A stretch of 64,000 nucleotides of DNA from Mariniphaga sp. (GCA_024636975.1 JAGXGA010000041.1:1-64000), one strand, 5' to 3'. Positions 52,191 through 62,043 are shown, counted from the first letter of the stretch. Notes: a model not told the origin generated them from the sequence alone. Numbers and translations: made by a program.

Positions 52191-52733
52191 TTAAATCGCT
52201 TCGGTTAACGGAACCGTGCCGGTATATACATAAACGTTGGGCGTTTTGTAGGTAAATTCTGCGCTCATACCTTTCCGTGCAGCCGTTTCCTTACCTGTAC
52301 CGTTTCCGTCAGGGGCACCCTGATAAACAGCCGGCCGCATGGCATCGCCCATAAGGTATTGTTGCCCTTCGGCGTCTGTAACAACAAAGAAAAGATTATC
52401 ATTTTTGGCGGCATTCATGAACCCCAGGATTTTCTTTTGGAGTCCCGGATGGAAAAACGTTAAGTGTTCAACGAAAGATTTTCCGTCTACTTCCCCAACA
52501 CTTTCGATGTTGAATTCCCCGGTATCATCAGTAATGTAAAGTTCAAACATGCGTGTGCCAGTTTTCATTACCAGGTCGCCGGTGAGCTCTCCGTTTTCTT
52601 CAACGGTAAGTGGTGCATCTGGTTTGGTGGGCCACTGGTCCACATCTTTCCAGAAACCGAAATATACTTTTTGTACGATACCTCCCATATTTTCGCCATT
52701 GGGAAGGTTTTTCGTGATGTCGGTAAAATCCAT
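52191..52733 (-). CDS. probable major tail tube protein
   Basis: 180 aa, beta-rich, with GGIVQKVYFGFWKDVDQWP, EENGELTGDLVMKTGTRMF and a glycine-rich turn before the end. Size and strand-rich pattern fit tail tube proteins. Its place right after the major capsid gene supports this, although a head decoration protein is an alternative. Confidence 0.5.
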   Translation of the reverse strand: MDFTDITKNLPNGENMGGIVQKVYFGFWKDVDQWPTKPDAPLTVEENGELTGDLVMKTGTRMFELYITDDTGEFNIESVGEVDGKSFVEHLTFFHPGLQKKILGFMNAAKNDNLFFVVTDAEGQQYLMGDAMRPAVYQGAPDGNGTGKETAARKGMSAEFTYKTPNVYVYTGTVPLTEAI

Positions 52734-52798
52734 TTGTATTTCTTTTTAATGGTTAAAATTTACCGGAGGATGGTTTTAAATCATCCCCCGGGAAATTA

Positions 52799-53758
52799 CT
52801 ATCCTGCAGGAGTCGGTTGGATGTTGGTCCAGACTATTTCATCAATACCAAAACCTAAACCTTCCGACCAGTCAGCCATAACAGCGACGGAGCGTTTTGC
52901 TTCCTCGAGCTTGAATTTGTTTTTGGTCAGGGTTTCAGGAGAAAGGTGGATGAAATTTTCCTTCGGAGTGCAGAAAATATCATCGGTACCTACCATAGAG
53001 GCCAACGGAAGAACGTCCAGAGGAGTGAAGTCGATTCCACCATCGATATCCTTATCTGAAGTTCTCTGATAAAAACCCTGGGCGCGCTTGTCCTGCATGT
53101 ATTTCTTGTACCACTTGCGTGACAGGAATACATTCATTTTTATGCCCTGATAAACTTCTGCAATCTCATCGGTGAACGCTTCAATCTGGTCAAATATCGT
53201 AGCAGCGTCCAGCGCGCCAATATTGATTGAATTAATTTTCCCGGCATCAACCCCTTGCTGTAACAGGAGCTGAACACCGTTCATACCTGTCCCGTCATCA
53301 CCGGCCACACCGGCAGCAGGGGCAGCGAATACACCTTTGTAATATTCGTTGAGTTCCATGTCCTGGTCGATCTGTTTTTTGTAATAGTCTTCGACCAGCC
53401 ATTTTACGAAAGGCCATTCCTTGCGATCCACCTTTTTGGCGGTCAAAAAACCCAGCCAGGTAGCGTACAATTCATCGGGCATAAATTCATCGTCAATTTT
53501 GAAACGGTACTGACGAATTTCTTTAGGCACGATATCAACACCACCCTTTTGGGTGAACGTTTTCTGAAAGGGTTGCACAAGAGTGCGGAAAGTAGCATTG
53601 GCAAGACGGAAGATGGTATCATCCGTTTTGACGGGGGTAGCGTAATTTACAATTTCGCGACCCTGGGAGAGCATGGTCAGAATTCGTTTCTTATTCTGTC
53701 CGGCATCTATATAGTATGCGCCATACTCCTGAACGATGTCTGTAGTTGTTATTGCCAT
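52799..53758 (-). CDS. phage major capsid protein
   Basis: 319 aa. Starts MAITTTDIVQEYGAYYIDAGQNKKRIL and ends with PETLTKNKFKLEEAKRSVAVMADWSEGLGFGIDEIVWTN-type strands, as in HK97-fold capsids of Bacteroidota prophages. It follows the protease/scaffold gene by 19 bp, the standard arrangement. A Gly/Ala loop AAPAAGVAGDDGTG is visible mid-protein. Confidence 0.72.
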   Translation of the reverse strand: MAITTTDIVQEYGAYYIDAGQNKKRILTMLSQGREIVNYATPVKTDDTIFRLANATFRTLVQPFQKTFTQKGGVDIVPKEIRQYRFKIDDEFMPDELYATWLGFLTAKKVDRKEWPFVKWLVEDYYKKQIDQDMELNEYYKGVFAAPAAGVAGDDGTGMNGVQLLLQQGVDAGKINSINIGALDAATIFDQIEAFTDEIAEVYQGIKMNVFLSRKWYKKYMQDKRAQGFYQRTSDKDIDGGIDFTPLDVLPLASMVGTDDIFCTPKENFIHLSPETLTKNKFKLEEAKRSVAVMADWSEGLGFGIDEIVWTNIQPTPAG

Positions 53759-53777
53759 GATTTAATGATTGAAATTA

Positions 53778-54959
53778 TTATGAATTTGAATCTACGCTTT
53801 TGTTGTGGGGCAGATTGTTAATGGTATCCCAGTCTTCCTCCGGCCCGGTTGCATCAGAATCCTTTGAGTCGTGATTCCCTTCCGGATTCACCCCGGGTTT
53901 GGAAGCGAGCAGGTTACGCAGCGCTTCAACTTTTTGTTCAGCAGTCTGGGCCTGGGCAATTGACTCGTCAATCGCGTCAAATGCATTAACTGCATTTGCA
54001 AGTTCAGTCCTTGCCTGATCGCGCTCCGAAATGGCAGCATCTCTTTCAGCGACAGCTGAATCTCTTTCTGCTGCGGCAGCATCACGCCCGGTGATGGCGT
54101 TGTCATGCTCCCGGGTAAGGGTTTCAACGTCCAAAAGCCGGGAATCCAGAATCTGGAGCTGGTCTTCGTTAAGAAATACACCCTCGTCAGTTGACTCAAG
54201 TGAATCCACACCCAGCGCCTTGTTAACATTAATAAATTGTTTATTCATTTTTTTGGATTTAATGGATTTCTCATTCTCCTGTTTATTTTGAAGCCTTTTC
54301 CACACTTTGTTGAAAAGGTTATCTTCTTCGGTCTGTGTAATTTTCACCGCTTTGGATTTACGGGGAGGCTCCGGCATCCCGTTGGCGGTGATAAGCGCTA
54401 CGAGCTGTTCACTTTCCAGGTAGTTAATGGCATCTTCGGACTGGAAGACTTCATCGACAAATCCCCATTCCAGAGCTTCCTCGGCATTCAGCCAGGTATC
54501 TTTTTTCATCAGGCTGATGATCTGGTCAAGCTGCCGGCCGGTCTTTTTCACATACATCTTTGCCATTTGCAGGGTAATCTTGGCAAGCTCCTTTTTCTGT
54601 TTTTCGAGTTTTTCAATCAGGATTTCGATATCGTCTTCATTCATGGTATCCCATTCATCGACCCAGCTCATTGGCTTATGAATAAGGTAGAATGAATTTT
54701 CATTCATACGCACCTTTTGAGCCCCAAGGCTAAGCAGCGTAGCTGCGCTGGCAACAAAAGCGGAAAGTTCAACGGTGACATTGCCATGTTCCTTGAACTG
54801 GTCATAAATGGAAAGGGCATGGTCGACCGACCCGCCCAGGCTGGAAACTTTAACGACTACCTTATTTTTCCTGTTGTTGGCAAGCTGGCTGCGGATAAAC
54901 TGTTTTGAGTATCCCATTGCCCCGATGTAGCCGTCAACAAAGATTGTATGTGATGCCAT
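53778..54959 (-). CDS. ClpP-like head maturation protease fused to scaffold
   Basis: 393 aa. Residues 1-185 are a ClpP/S14 protease: VSSLGGSVDHALSIYD (oxyanion loop), Ser in SAFVASAATLLSLGA and His in FYLIHKPMSW. Residues 250-340 are a coiled coil of repeated AERD/SERD units (about 275-310), a scaffolding part that is cleaved away. The enzyme trims the capsid during maturation. First of the head genes in this stretch, with MCP after it. Confidence 0.85.
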   Translation of the reverse strand: MASHTIFVDGYIGAMGYSKQFIRSQLANNRKNKVVVKVSSLGGSVDHALSIYDQFKEHGNVTVELSAFVASAATLLSLGAQKVRMNENSFYLIHKPMSWVDEWDTMNEDDIEILIEKLEKQKKELAKITLQMAKMYVKKTGRQLDQIISLMKKDTWLNAEEALEWGFVDEVFQSEDAINYLESEQLVALITANGMPEPPRKSKAVKITQTEEDNLFNKVWKRLQNKQENEKSIKSKKMNKQFINVNKALGVDSLESTDEGVFLNEDQLQILDSRLLDVETLTREHDNAITGRDAAAAERDSAVAERDAAISERDQARTELANAVNAFDAIDESIAQAQTAEQKVEALRNLLASKPGVNPEGNHDSKDSDATGPEEDWDTINNLPHNKSVDSNS

Positions 54960-55055
54960 TATTTACTGTTTTTTAAGCAAATAAAGCATTGACAGGGGCC
55001 GGTTTCAAGGACAAAAAGTCCTTAAATCCATTGAAAACAGCGGAAAACCCCTTTA

Positions 55056-55517
55056 TTAAAAGGGATTTCCGACAATTTGCAACGCATAGGGAATTTTACC
55101 TGAGAATGAAAATTTACAACCGGCACGAAAAGATGTATCGAGTCCTGTGTCCACTTTTGAAGAAAGCGTTAACGGAAATCTTCTTGAACCTGCCAGCAGG
55201 TATTTACCGTTACCATCCAATGTTATAATGACCCATTTTTGTGTCATCATCCGACGAAGCGTGATTTCAAGAAGGTCAGTATTTCCAGGGGCAAATCCCT
55301 TTATTGTTGCATTATAGATGGTGCCCTCGATGGATTTTTCAGAATAGGTACTGTACTGCATGGAATCGGGAGAGCAATAAAGCTCATATATATTATTGGT
55401 ATCACCAATAGAAAAAGAATTGCCGACAGCCAAAAACTGGCTGGCCGGAATGGCCCAGATTTTAACCAGTCCGCCTAAATTGTCAAAGGGTTTGTTAAGC
55501 TGTTTCATGCTGGTCAA
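55056..55517 (-). CDS. phage structural protein of unknown role
   Basis: 153 aa, beta-rich (GGLVKIWAIPASQFLAV; YELYCSPDSMQYSTY), overlapping the upstream gene by 23 bp. In Bacteroidota prophages similar genes precede the protease. No catalytic motif. Confidence 0.5.
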   Translation of the reverse strand: MTSMKQLNKPFDNLGGLVKIWAIPASQFLAVGNSFSIGDTNNIYELYCSPDSMQYSTYSEKSIEGTIYNATIKGFAPGNTDLLEITLRRMMTQKWVIITLDGNGKYLLAGSRRFPLTLSSKVDTGLDTSFRAGCKFSFSGKIPYALQIVGNPF

Positions 55518-56064
55518 TTAATTGTTTACTGAGTGTCCCTAAATCATACAGGTTGCGCAGAATTATTTTTTCTATTTTGGAGAAAATTTCCTTGTCAAAA
55601 TCCACCAGAAGCACCTGCCCATTCCGGTAAAAGTCTTTTTTAATGGCCTCATAACGCCATACATCTTCATCAAACCGGAAACGATCTTGGAAGCGTTCAA
55701 TTGATTTATTGATTGGTATACCCAGACCATGGGTAATGCCCACGATGGTGCGCATCATCATTTTGCACTTGTCTTCAAAAAATCTTCCGAAAGCGATTGT
55801 ATTTGTTTTGGATAATTCCCACCCGTACCTGTAGAAGTCGTGTTCAGAAATCAGCACATCCACGGTTTCAGAATAGTTTACAAGAGTTTCCGGATACTGC
55901 TTATCACGGGAGTAGTTTGGTTTTCGCAGCAGTTGCTGAAAAAACTTATGACAAACGGGATCATCCGAAAAATCAACAGGCGAGCCGTAGTTGATTTCGA
56001 GAAACCGTTTCACATAAGATTTAACCGGAACCGATACAGTAATTTTTTGAGATTGTACGTCCAT
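55495..56064 (-). CDS. conserved phage protein before the head genes
   Basis: 189 aa from MDVQSQKITVSVPVKSYVKRFL. Helical C-terminal half with IVGITHGLGIPINKSIERFQDRF. A DNA-binding or early role is possible; family not recognised. First phage gene right of the head block; cargo of AT-rich composition begins to its right. Confidence 0.5.
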   Translation of the reverse strand: MDVQSQKITVSVPVKSYVKRFLEINYGSPVDFSDDPVCHKFFQQLLRKPNYSRDKQYPETLVNYSETVDVLISEHDFYRYGWELSKTNTIAFGRFFEDKCKMMMRTIVGITHGLGIPINKSIERFQDRFRFDEDVWRYEAIKKDFYRNGQVLLVDFDKEIFSKIEKIILRNLYDLGTLSKQLIDQHETA

Positions 56065-56331
56065 TTTTGGTTATTTAGATTAAACATAAATAACCAATAC
56101 CAGGTAAGAAAGTACAGGTTGCTAAAATAACAAAAAAATGCAAAAGCTTCCTGTTATCAGGTGATGGAGTATAATTGTTCTTTGAAGATTTCCGTTCCCT
56201 TGACTTTTCCGTATGTCAGTAATCGAAACGGCCCATAAAAAAATATAAGGTGCCGGAGTATAAAAGAGGGAGCAAAAGCCTAAAATCATAAAAATCACCA
56301 GGAATGAAAACCATGTTGATGATAGAAACAA

Positions 56332-57201
56332 TTAGACGCTGTTACCATTTTTATTTATACATTTTAAGCAAACATCTTTTTCTCCGACTTGAATAACAGC
56401 AATTGTATTACATTTTTCACATTTCTTTTTTTCAGCCATTTTTATTTCTGGAGAAATTTTCACTAACTCAGATGCAATAATTTCTGGTTCATTTGTATAA
56501 TTACAAAATATGCATGAAAGAGCAGAATCAATAAAAAACTTTTGCTGCAGACAACTTGGACAAAGAAGATTTATTTTGCCTCTCGATATTTGAATATCAT
56601 ATTCTTTTTTAATTATTCTATTCCTCTCAGTTACGAATGAATTAAATCCGGATAATTCTCTTGGTAATTCTTTAATTAGTTTTCGTGAAAGTGGAGAAAT
56701 TTTTTTTAAATCAATTTGTTCATTTATAATTCGTATGAGTATGTTTAATACCCTCGAACTTAATGAAGTTATTGAACTCACTGTTTCATTAATCCTAAAA
56801 TGCTCGATTTTATTTCTTTTAAGTTTTAGCTCGGTTAAGGTTTTCTTCTCATCTTCAGAAAATCGAACTTTACACTCAGACCCCAATCGATTTATTGCTT
56901 TCCAAAATCGGACGCTCTCAAAGTCACCTGTTTGTATCAACTCGGGTCTTGCATCTTTAATATCATGAAACAGAAAACGCCAGTCATGCAACATTAAAAT
57001 TTCTTTTAAAATTAATTCAATCCCAGAACTAAGATGTAATAAAGCATACTTCATTCTTTTGTTGTCTGATTTCTGGTTAATTATCTTTACTGCACTCGTA
57101 ATAAAGTCAAGACCATTTTCAAGTAAATCAAATGTTACTTTTGGCGGCGGAGGAACCCTCCTACCTAATCCAATTCCTATCCCAATTCCAATTCCTAGCA
57201 T
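56332..57201 (-). CDS. HEPN-like protein with C-terminal zinc ribbon
   Basis: 289 aa. The helical N-terminal part contains LLHLSSGIELILKEILM and ELKLKRNKIEHFRI, an R-x4-H motif of the HEPN RNase type. The C-terminal third has two zinc-binding sets (CPSCLQ/CIFC and CEKCN/CLKC). The N-terminus is a GIGIGIGIG run encoded by a short tandem repeat. HEPN proteins often cut tRNA or mRNA in phage-triggered shutdown. First (rightmost-to-left last) gene of the AT-rich cargo. Confidence 0.6.
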   Translation of the reverse strand: MLGIGIGIGIGLGRRVPPPPKVTFDLLENGLDFITSAVKIINQKSDNKRMKYALLHLSSGIELILKEILMLHDWRFLFHDIKDARPELIQTGDFESVRFWKAINRLGSECKVRFSEDEKKTLTELKLKRNKIEHFRINETVSSITSLSSRVLNILIRIINEQIDLKKISPLSRKLIKELPRELSGFNSFVTERNRIIKKEYDIQISRGKINLLCPSCLQQKFFIDSALSCIFCNYTNEPEIIASELVKISPEIKMAEKKKCEKCNTIAVIQVGEKDVCLKCINKNGNSV

Positions 57202-57260
57202 AGTTTAATTTTTAGTCATTATCTTGGTTTAGCCATTGATGTTTAAACTTATTTTAATGT

Positions 57261-57890
57261 TTATTTTCCTCCTTCTAACCTTTCATAGTAAAAGAAATCT
57301 GCATATTGTTCAAATTTTTGAAAAATCGCTACTATTCTTTCTTTTAAATTTTCTAAATCAACTTCAATATTAGACCAGGTATCAACGTAAAAATGATTTC
57401 CATCTCTCTTGGTGAATGGATATCGGGAAAAATCCATTTTATCATTTTTATTATTAGGTACAATTTTGCGCATTAATTCATCAATATATTCAGCCAAATT
57501 GGAACAGTCAACGGAAAATTTATACGCATTCTTTTGACCATCAATGTCTTTAATTCTCGACTTAAGAATATCAAATAATTGTTTTATATTATGCGTTCCT
57601 TCAATTTTTCTTTCAGTACCTAATAATTGGTTTAATGTTAATATTAGTCCTTTTAGATATAATTCAATCCCATGATTGAAATTCATAAAAATTGGAAATA
57701 TGACAATATCAGCCTCTTTTTCATTGTTGCAAGAAATCAATCTATCACATAAAATTTGTGCAGATAAAAAATAACCATCTCCTAGATTATAAAGATTAAC
57801 AATATCACTACTTTCCATACGCCAATTCAGAAATGCCATTTTAGCAATCTCATCATTTCTTGAAAATATCTCCTTTCTTGCTTTGCACAT
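57261..57890 (-). CDS. HEPN-like helical protein
   Basis: 209 aa, all-helical, with FMNFNHGIELYLKGLILTL, a segment shared by HEPN-type proteins such as the previous gene (SSGIELILKEIL). No clear R-x4-H pair, so it may be a binding partner and not an RNase. 59 bp before the zinc-ribbon HEPN gene; the two may be a pair. Confidence 0.5.
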   Translation of the reverse strand: MCKARKEIFSRNDEIAKMAFLNWRMESSDIVNLYNLGDGYFLSAQILCDRLISCNNEKEADIVIFPIFMNFNHGIELYLKGLILTLNQLLGTERKIEGTHNIKQLFDILKSRIKDIDGQKNAYKFSVDCSNLAEYIDELMRKIVPNNKNDKMDFSRYPFTKRDGNHFYVDTWSNIEVDLENLKERIVAIFQKFEQYADFFYYERLEGGK

Positions 57891-57911
57891 ATTATTGTAG
57901 TTCTATATCTT

Positions 57912-57951
57912 AATTTCCCCTGCTAATTTAACAAAAGTTCCTTTGGTTCCT
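57912..57951. repeat. direct repeat, left copy, flanking DUF4238-DUF3800 genes
   Basis: GCTAATTTAACAAAAGTTCC and the next ten bases match 62081-62110 at 27 of 30 positions; ATTTCC lies just before in both. The pair brackets the cargo genes from 58042 to 61896. Confidence 0.6.
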
Positions 57952-58041
57952 CCTAACGTCGTTGCGGATTTCAAAAAAATTATCTCCAAATCGTTAAGAT
58001 TGGAAACGGCATTTTTTCATTCTCTAAAGATCCTAATTTGT

Positions 58042-58917
58042 TTATTGAAATACTTTAAATATATCATTCCTCAATGAATCGATCCTCGTTTTATTATTAT
58101 AATTCCCAGCAAGCATTTTAATAGTATTAAGATAATCTTTATCAGGACCAATTACATACCTTTCAGCTTGTAGGAAAATCATTATATCGATACTAACTCT
58201 TGTTTCTGGTCGAATTTGTTCTAAACTTTTTCCATTAGTGTGACAAATGAATTTTCCCTTACTTAATGGAAATATTAATTCCGTTTCAAGTATGTTTATT
58301 TTGGGTTCATTTTTGAATACAGCAGGATTGTCTCCTAAAATGTGAAGTTGAACACCAGAGCCAGCAAAATAAATTTTCCAGTTATTAAGTCTGTTTTTTA
58401 TATCAAGAGTCAAGTAATCTATTACTGGCTTTGATAATCTATAAATTTCTTTGAAGCCTTCTCTTTTTTTTACATTATCATAAAATTCAGGATTTGCTTC
58501 TTCATTCGTCTTCTTGTTATAGATTTTAAAGGATAGTTCTTCCTTTGAGCTGTTGTTTAGGAGTTCAATAATATCTTCATCTTGGAATGGAATTCTCCAA
58601 TGAATTAACGACACAAAAACAATTAAATGAAAATAATCCATTGGTTCAGAAATTAATTTTCCTTTTTGGTTAATTATTTTTTCATATGTTTTAGAAATCA
58701 AATTATCCCAAAATCCATAAAGCTTTTCAATAAAATCGTCATTAACCCCATTAATCTTAACTGTATTTCTGTGCCATTCGAAAAATATTTGTTTTGGGCT
58801 AAATTCGTTAGGTTTGAAATTTTGTTCAAGTTTATCAAAGACAAATACTTTGTTGTTAGAATTTAAAAATCCTTTTATGTAAAATTCTGGTATATAATGA
58901 TGTCTCTTTGTAATCAT
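58042..58917 (-). CDS. DUF4238 protein
   Basis: 291 aa. Opens TKRHHYIPEFYIKGF, the signature of DUF4238, with a central charged helix region and a C-terminal LGDNPAV motif (LHILGDNPAVFKNE). The His-His-Tyr start suggests a metal-dependent nuclease-like site. Members often sit in defence islands. Single gene with AT-rich flanks on both sides. Confidence 0.8.
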   Translation of the reverse strand: MITKRHHYIPEFYIKGFLNSNNKVFVFDKLEQNFKPNEFSPKQIFFEWHRNTVKINGVNDDFIEKLYGFWDNLISKTYEKIINQKGKLISEPMDYFHLIVFVSLIHWRIPFQDEDIIELLNNSSKEELSFKIYNKKTNEEANPEFYDNVKKREGFKEIYRLSKPVIDYLTLDIKNRLNNWKIYFAGSGVQLHILGDNPAVFKNEPKINILETELIFPLSKGKFICHTNGKSLEQIRPETRVSIDIMIFLQAERYVIGPDKDYLNTIKMLAGNYNNKTRIDSLRNDIFKVFQ

Positions 58918-59073
58918 TTTAACATGGTGGCTAAGTCGCTTGTATATACATCAGGAAAATCTATTATTCTATTATTTAATTCAACCATAAGTTAAGTGCA
59001 TTTTCCACTTTAAAAAGTTCGTATCTGCACCTACAGCCAATTTGCGATATTGTGTGCTTACTGGGCAAAGTTG

Positions 59074-59712
59074 TTATTTTATAAACTCTTTAAGTAAAAC
59101 TGCATTACAAATCTTATTCTTCAAATCACTTAAAACATTTGTAATCTCGGTATGTAGTATAATATATGCTGACTTATCAATTTCTAAATAGTTCCCATGG
59201 GCAATAGTATTTCTATTATTCAACAATATCTTATCGATTATTTTTGATTTAGTTTCATAGGAAGAATAATCTATACCAATTGAAGTTAAAATTTGCCTAA
59301 GAACTTCACTATTTAGGTTTGAGCCAGTTTTAATAAAATCTTTATATGGTATTGAAGCACGACTTTCAGATTTATTTAAAATGAAATCTACACATTGTGT
59401 ATGGATAGTTGTCTTATTTGAATCAACAAATGATTTTATCTGATTTTTCAAGGAAATGGCAACGAAACACTCTTTTAAATCAGAATACTTGTGCTTCTGA
59501 AAGTCAATATAGTTAAGATAGTATTCTGCAATATTTTTAACAAAACCTTCCCAATGTGCATATAAAAGTACAACTCCAGCTCGCAGTGCGGTTGGTAGTT
59601 GATTCAATTTTGCACTTTCAACATCAGTTAGAAGTTTGCTTAACTCTTTTCTCCTCCAGGCAAAATCATTATTAACTACATCATGAAATTCTTCTGCAGT
59701 TCTAATCTTCAT
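59074..59712 (-). CDS. MAE_28990-type HEPN protein
   Basis: 212 aa. LRAGVVLLYAHWEGFVKNIAEYYLNY and LNNRNTIAHGNYLEI (R-x4-H catalytic pair of HEPN RNases) match the MAE_28990/MAE_18760 HEPN family. Its start overlaps the DUF262 stop by 4 bp, so the two are made together and probably work as one system. Confidence 0.8.
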   Translation of the reverse strand: MKIRTAEEFHDVVNNDFAWRRKELSKLLTDVESAKLNQLPTALRAGVVLLYAHWEGFVKNIAEYYLNYIDFQKHKYSDLKECFVAISLKNQIKSFVDSNKTTIHTQCVDFILNKSESRASIPYKDFIKTGSNLNSEVLRQILTSIGIDYSSYETKSKIIDKILLNNRNTIAHGNYLEIDKSAYIILHTEITNVLSDLKNKICNAVLLKEFIK

Positions 59713-60824
59713 TTTTTATAAATTTCAATGCCTAGGGGAATGAAATATGGTAAACGTGTCGAAGCACGTGAACCACTACCTGACCGTTGCATAAAAGTTT
59801 CATTATCCCAAAGCCCCATAACTTTATCCAATAGTTCCAATCTAGTATCTTCTTCTAGTGTATAATTATCAATAAATTTTGAAAGACCAGATGCAATTAC
59901 CTCAAATGCTGATATTGAGAAAGCTCCTGTGAATTTTCCTTTTACTTTGTCATACTTTTTAAATGCTTCTTCATCCTCAAATGTAGAGGCTAGTAAATCA
60001 AAGGTTTTCTTAAAAATTTCAGTTTCAGAATCATAATTAAAATCTTCGTCCGAGGCAAATCCTATCATTTTATCTGTAACGTATTTACCTATATCTTTTG
60101 ATGCTTTTATATCATCTCCATTCGAGGCTTTATAAATAAAGAATCTTAAAGCAAGTTCAACATCGTATTGTTCAGCTAGAGCATTCTCAGATAATGGAAT
60201 GCATTTTTTGAAATTCTCGTAAGCAGATAATGCCTTGAGCCATTTATAGAAATCAGGATTAACCATAACCAAAATACAATTCCTTATTTCTTGTTCGGAA
60301 AGAGCGGTACCTCCAGTGTTTAGTCTCTGGAATAGTTCAAACTTGGTATCCTTATCACTTTCTTTCTTTATGATTTGAATCGAAAGCTTTGATCTTTTAA
60401 TGATAAGTCTTTGAGATTGATCGAATGAATTTTGAGGATCATCTTGGTTTTGCCAATATTTACCTTCAAGAGAGGGTAAATATTCAGTGCCGGAAAGAAC
60501 ACCTGCAGGAATTAGATTTTGGTTTATATCTTTTAGTATTCCTACAAATTCAAAGATGGTTGATAAACGTTGAAGACCATCGATTACATCCCACACACCA
60601 TCATCTCTTTGACTAACAAATATTGGAGGAATTGGTATACCAAGTAAGATTGACTCAATCAACTTTGTTTTTTGTAAATGAGTCCATCTAAAGAATCGTT
60701 GAAATTCCGGATGGATATCAAGTTCCCCATCATTATACAACGAGATAATCTCACCGATGGACATTGGATACCCATCAGTATGAATTTCCTTGGCTCTTAA
60801 ATCGATTTCATTTTGAAGTGACAT
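59709..60824 (-). CDS. DUF262 (GmrS-like) protein
   Basis: 371 aa. The N-terminal ParB-like domain shows DIHPEFQRFFRW and VWDVIDGLQRLSTIFEF (DGLQRLS in place of the usual DGQQRLT), typical of DUF262 nucleotide-binding/nicking domains as in GmrSD. There is no DUF1524 HNH domain after it, so the effector is likely the HEPN RNase encoded downstream. Likely anti-phage function. Confidence 0.82.
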   Translation of the reverse strand: MSLQNEIDLRAKEIHTDGYPMSIGEIISLYNDGELDIHPEFQRFFRWTHLQKTKLIESILLGIPIPPIFVSQRDDGVWDVIDGLQRLSTIFEFVGILKDINQNLIPAGVLSGTEYLPSLEGKYWQNQDDPQNSFDQSQRLIIKRSKLSIQIIKKESDKDTKFELFQRLNTGGTALSEQEIRNCILVMVNPDFYKWLKALSAYENFKKCIPLSENALAEQYDVELALRFFIYKASNGDDIKASKDIGKYVTDKMIGFASDEDFNYDSETEIFKKTFDLLASTFEDEEAFKKYDKVKGKFTGAFSISAFEVIASGLSKFIDNYTLEEDTRLELLDKVMGLWDNETFMQRSGSGSRASTRLPYFIPLGIEIYKK

Positions 60825-61035
60825 ATTATTTTGTTTGTTTAGGTTTTCTCTGTGCCGCGCAATTTTGTCTGCCCATAATGATTATTATTTCTTTTTATAA
60901 CGTTTTGGTGCATATTGCGGAGCGGATTTCGGAGAGCGTTCCTGTCAGGAGGACATGAACGGCGATGCGAAAATTCGCAATTGCCAATCTTAACCAACCC
61001 CGCTCTGAAAATATGTACTTTATTAGCTCTCATTT

Positions 61036-61896
61036 TTAATATTCTTTTGTCTTCCATCTTCTTGAAGGAAATACAGTTATATTTTGAATGAAATCATTGT
61101 AAAATTGAGAGTTTCTACCAGTTTCTAGATTTATTGTCTTTCCAATCTGAATAATCCTTGGGTCAATTTTACGGTAGAAATCTCTAAAAATATTTTTCAA
61201 GTCTGAGGAATAATTATCTCTGTATCCAGCTTCTATTTCTAGATATTTTCTCGTTAAGAATAAGAATAAATCGGAAAACTGAATCATAAGATTCTTTTCT
61301 GAGTTGACAGGATAACTAAACTCAACAATCCATTTAATTCTTTTATTCTTTGCTGAATTAAACCTTCTATGGTTTGTAATCACTTCTATTTCATCAATTA
61401 AAGAATCCTTCTCATCAATAATAACTAAAGCTCTTGCACTCTTGCCTAATTTTTCTTTTGTGTGTCTTTCATATGTTGTTATTAGGTAGTCATATGCAAT
61501 CAAATAAGGAACTTTTAAATCAAAATACTCTCTATCCCTAATAGGTGTAATATCGTAAGCAATTAATTTTGGCTTGTCAATTGCCGTGTAGCAAAAATGA
61601 TGTTTCCTTGAGGCAATTAAGTCTAAAAGCTCATGAATTAAACCATTCCTTCTTTCTCTTGAATGATTTTCAAACGGTCCACTACCATGTGGGGAGAATA
61701 AATCCTGTGTATGTAACTCAAAATTCGCAGGAACACTATTATTGAAATATCTTTCAATAACTTTTTCAAATTCGGAATGGGTTTTATTCCAGCCTTCATC
61801 TCTAACTATTATTCCTCCAGAAACGAAAATTGGTTGCTCAGCTTGAGTCAAATCTCTTCCATTACAACCAGTCTCATCAATGTAAAAGAAATGCAT
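61036..61896 (-). CDS. DUF3800 protein
   Basis: 286 aa. Starts MHFFYIDETGCNGRD with the Asp/Glu of an RNase H-like fold, and later has VIIDEKDSLIDE and QFSDLFLFL (third acidic position), as in DUF3800. Often found beside toxin and defence genes; function unproven. It is separated from the DUF262 gene by 211 bp that hold a GCGAAAATTCGC hairpin. Confidence 0.75.
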   Translation of the reverse strand: MHFFYIDETGCNGRDLTQAEQPIFVSGGIIVRDEGWNKTHSEFEKVIERYFNNSVPANFELHTQDLFSPHGSGPFENHSRERRNGLIHELLDLIASRKHHFCYTAIDKPKLIAYDITPIRDREYFDLKVPYLIAYDYLITTYERHTKEKLGKSARALVIIDEKDSLIDEIEVITNHRRFNSAKNKRIKWIVEFSYPVNSEKNLMIQFSDLFLFLTRKYLEIEAGYRDNYSSDLKNIFRDFYRKIDPRIIQIGKTINLETGRNSQFYNDFIQNITVFPSRRWKTKEY

Positions 61897-62043
61897 ATTA
61901 TTTTGTTTTATTTTTTATTTCAAAATATAGTAGGTGCCTTAATTCAATTCAGAGCTAACTTGTGACTATCGTCAATATGCGCATTAGGTGTATTTATTTC
62001 GCTATTAGTTAATTCAAGCATATGGCTTTAGTTTTTACAAAAT

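Noticed and set aside
56122-56331. 69-aa minus-strand frame with two hydrophobic stretches
   Set aside because: Ends next to the HEPN gene but has no clear start context or family pattern; AT-rich DNA gives such hydrophobic frames by chance.
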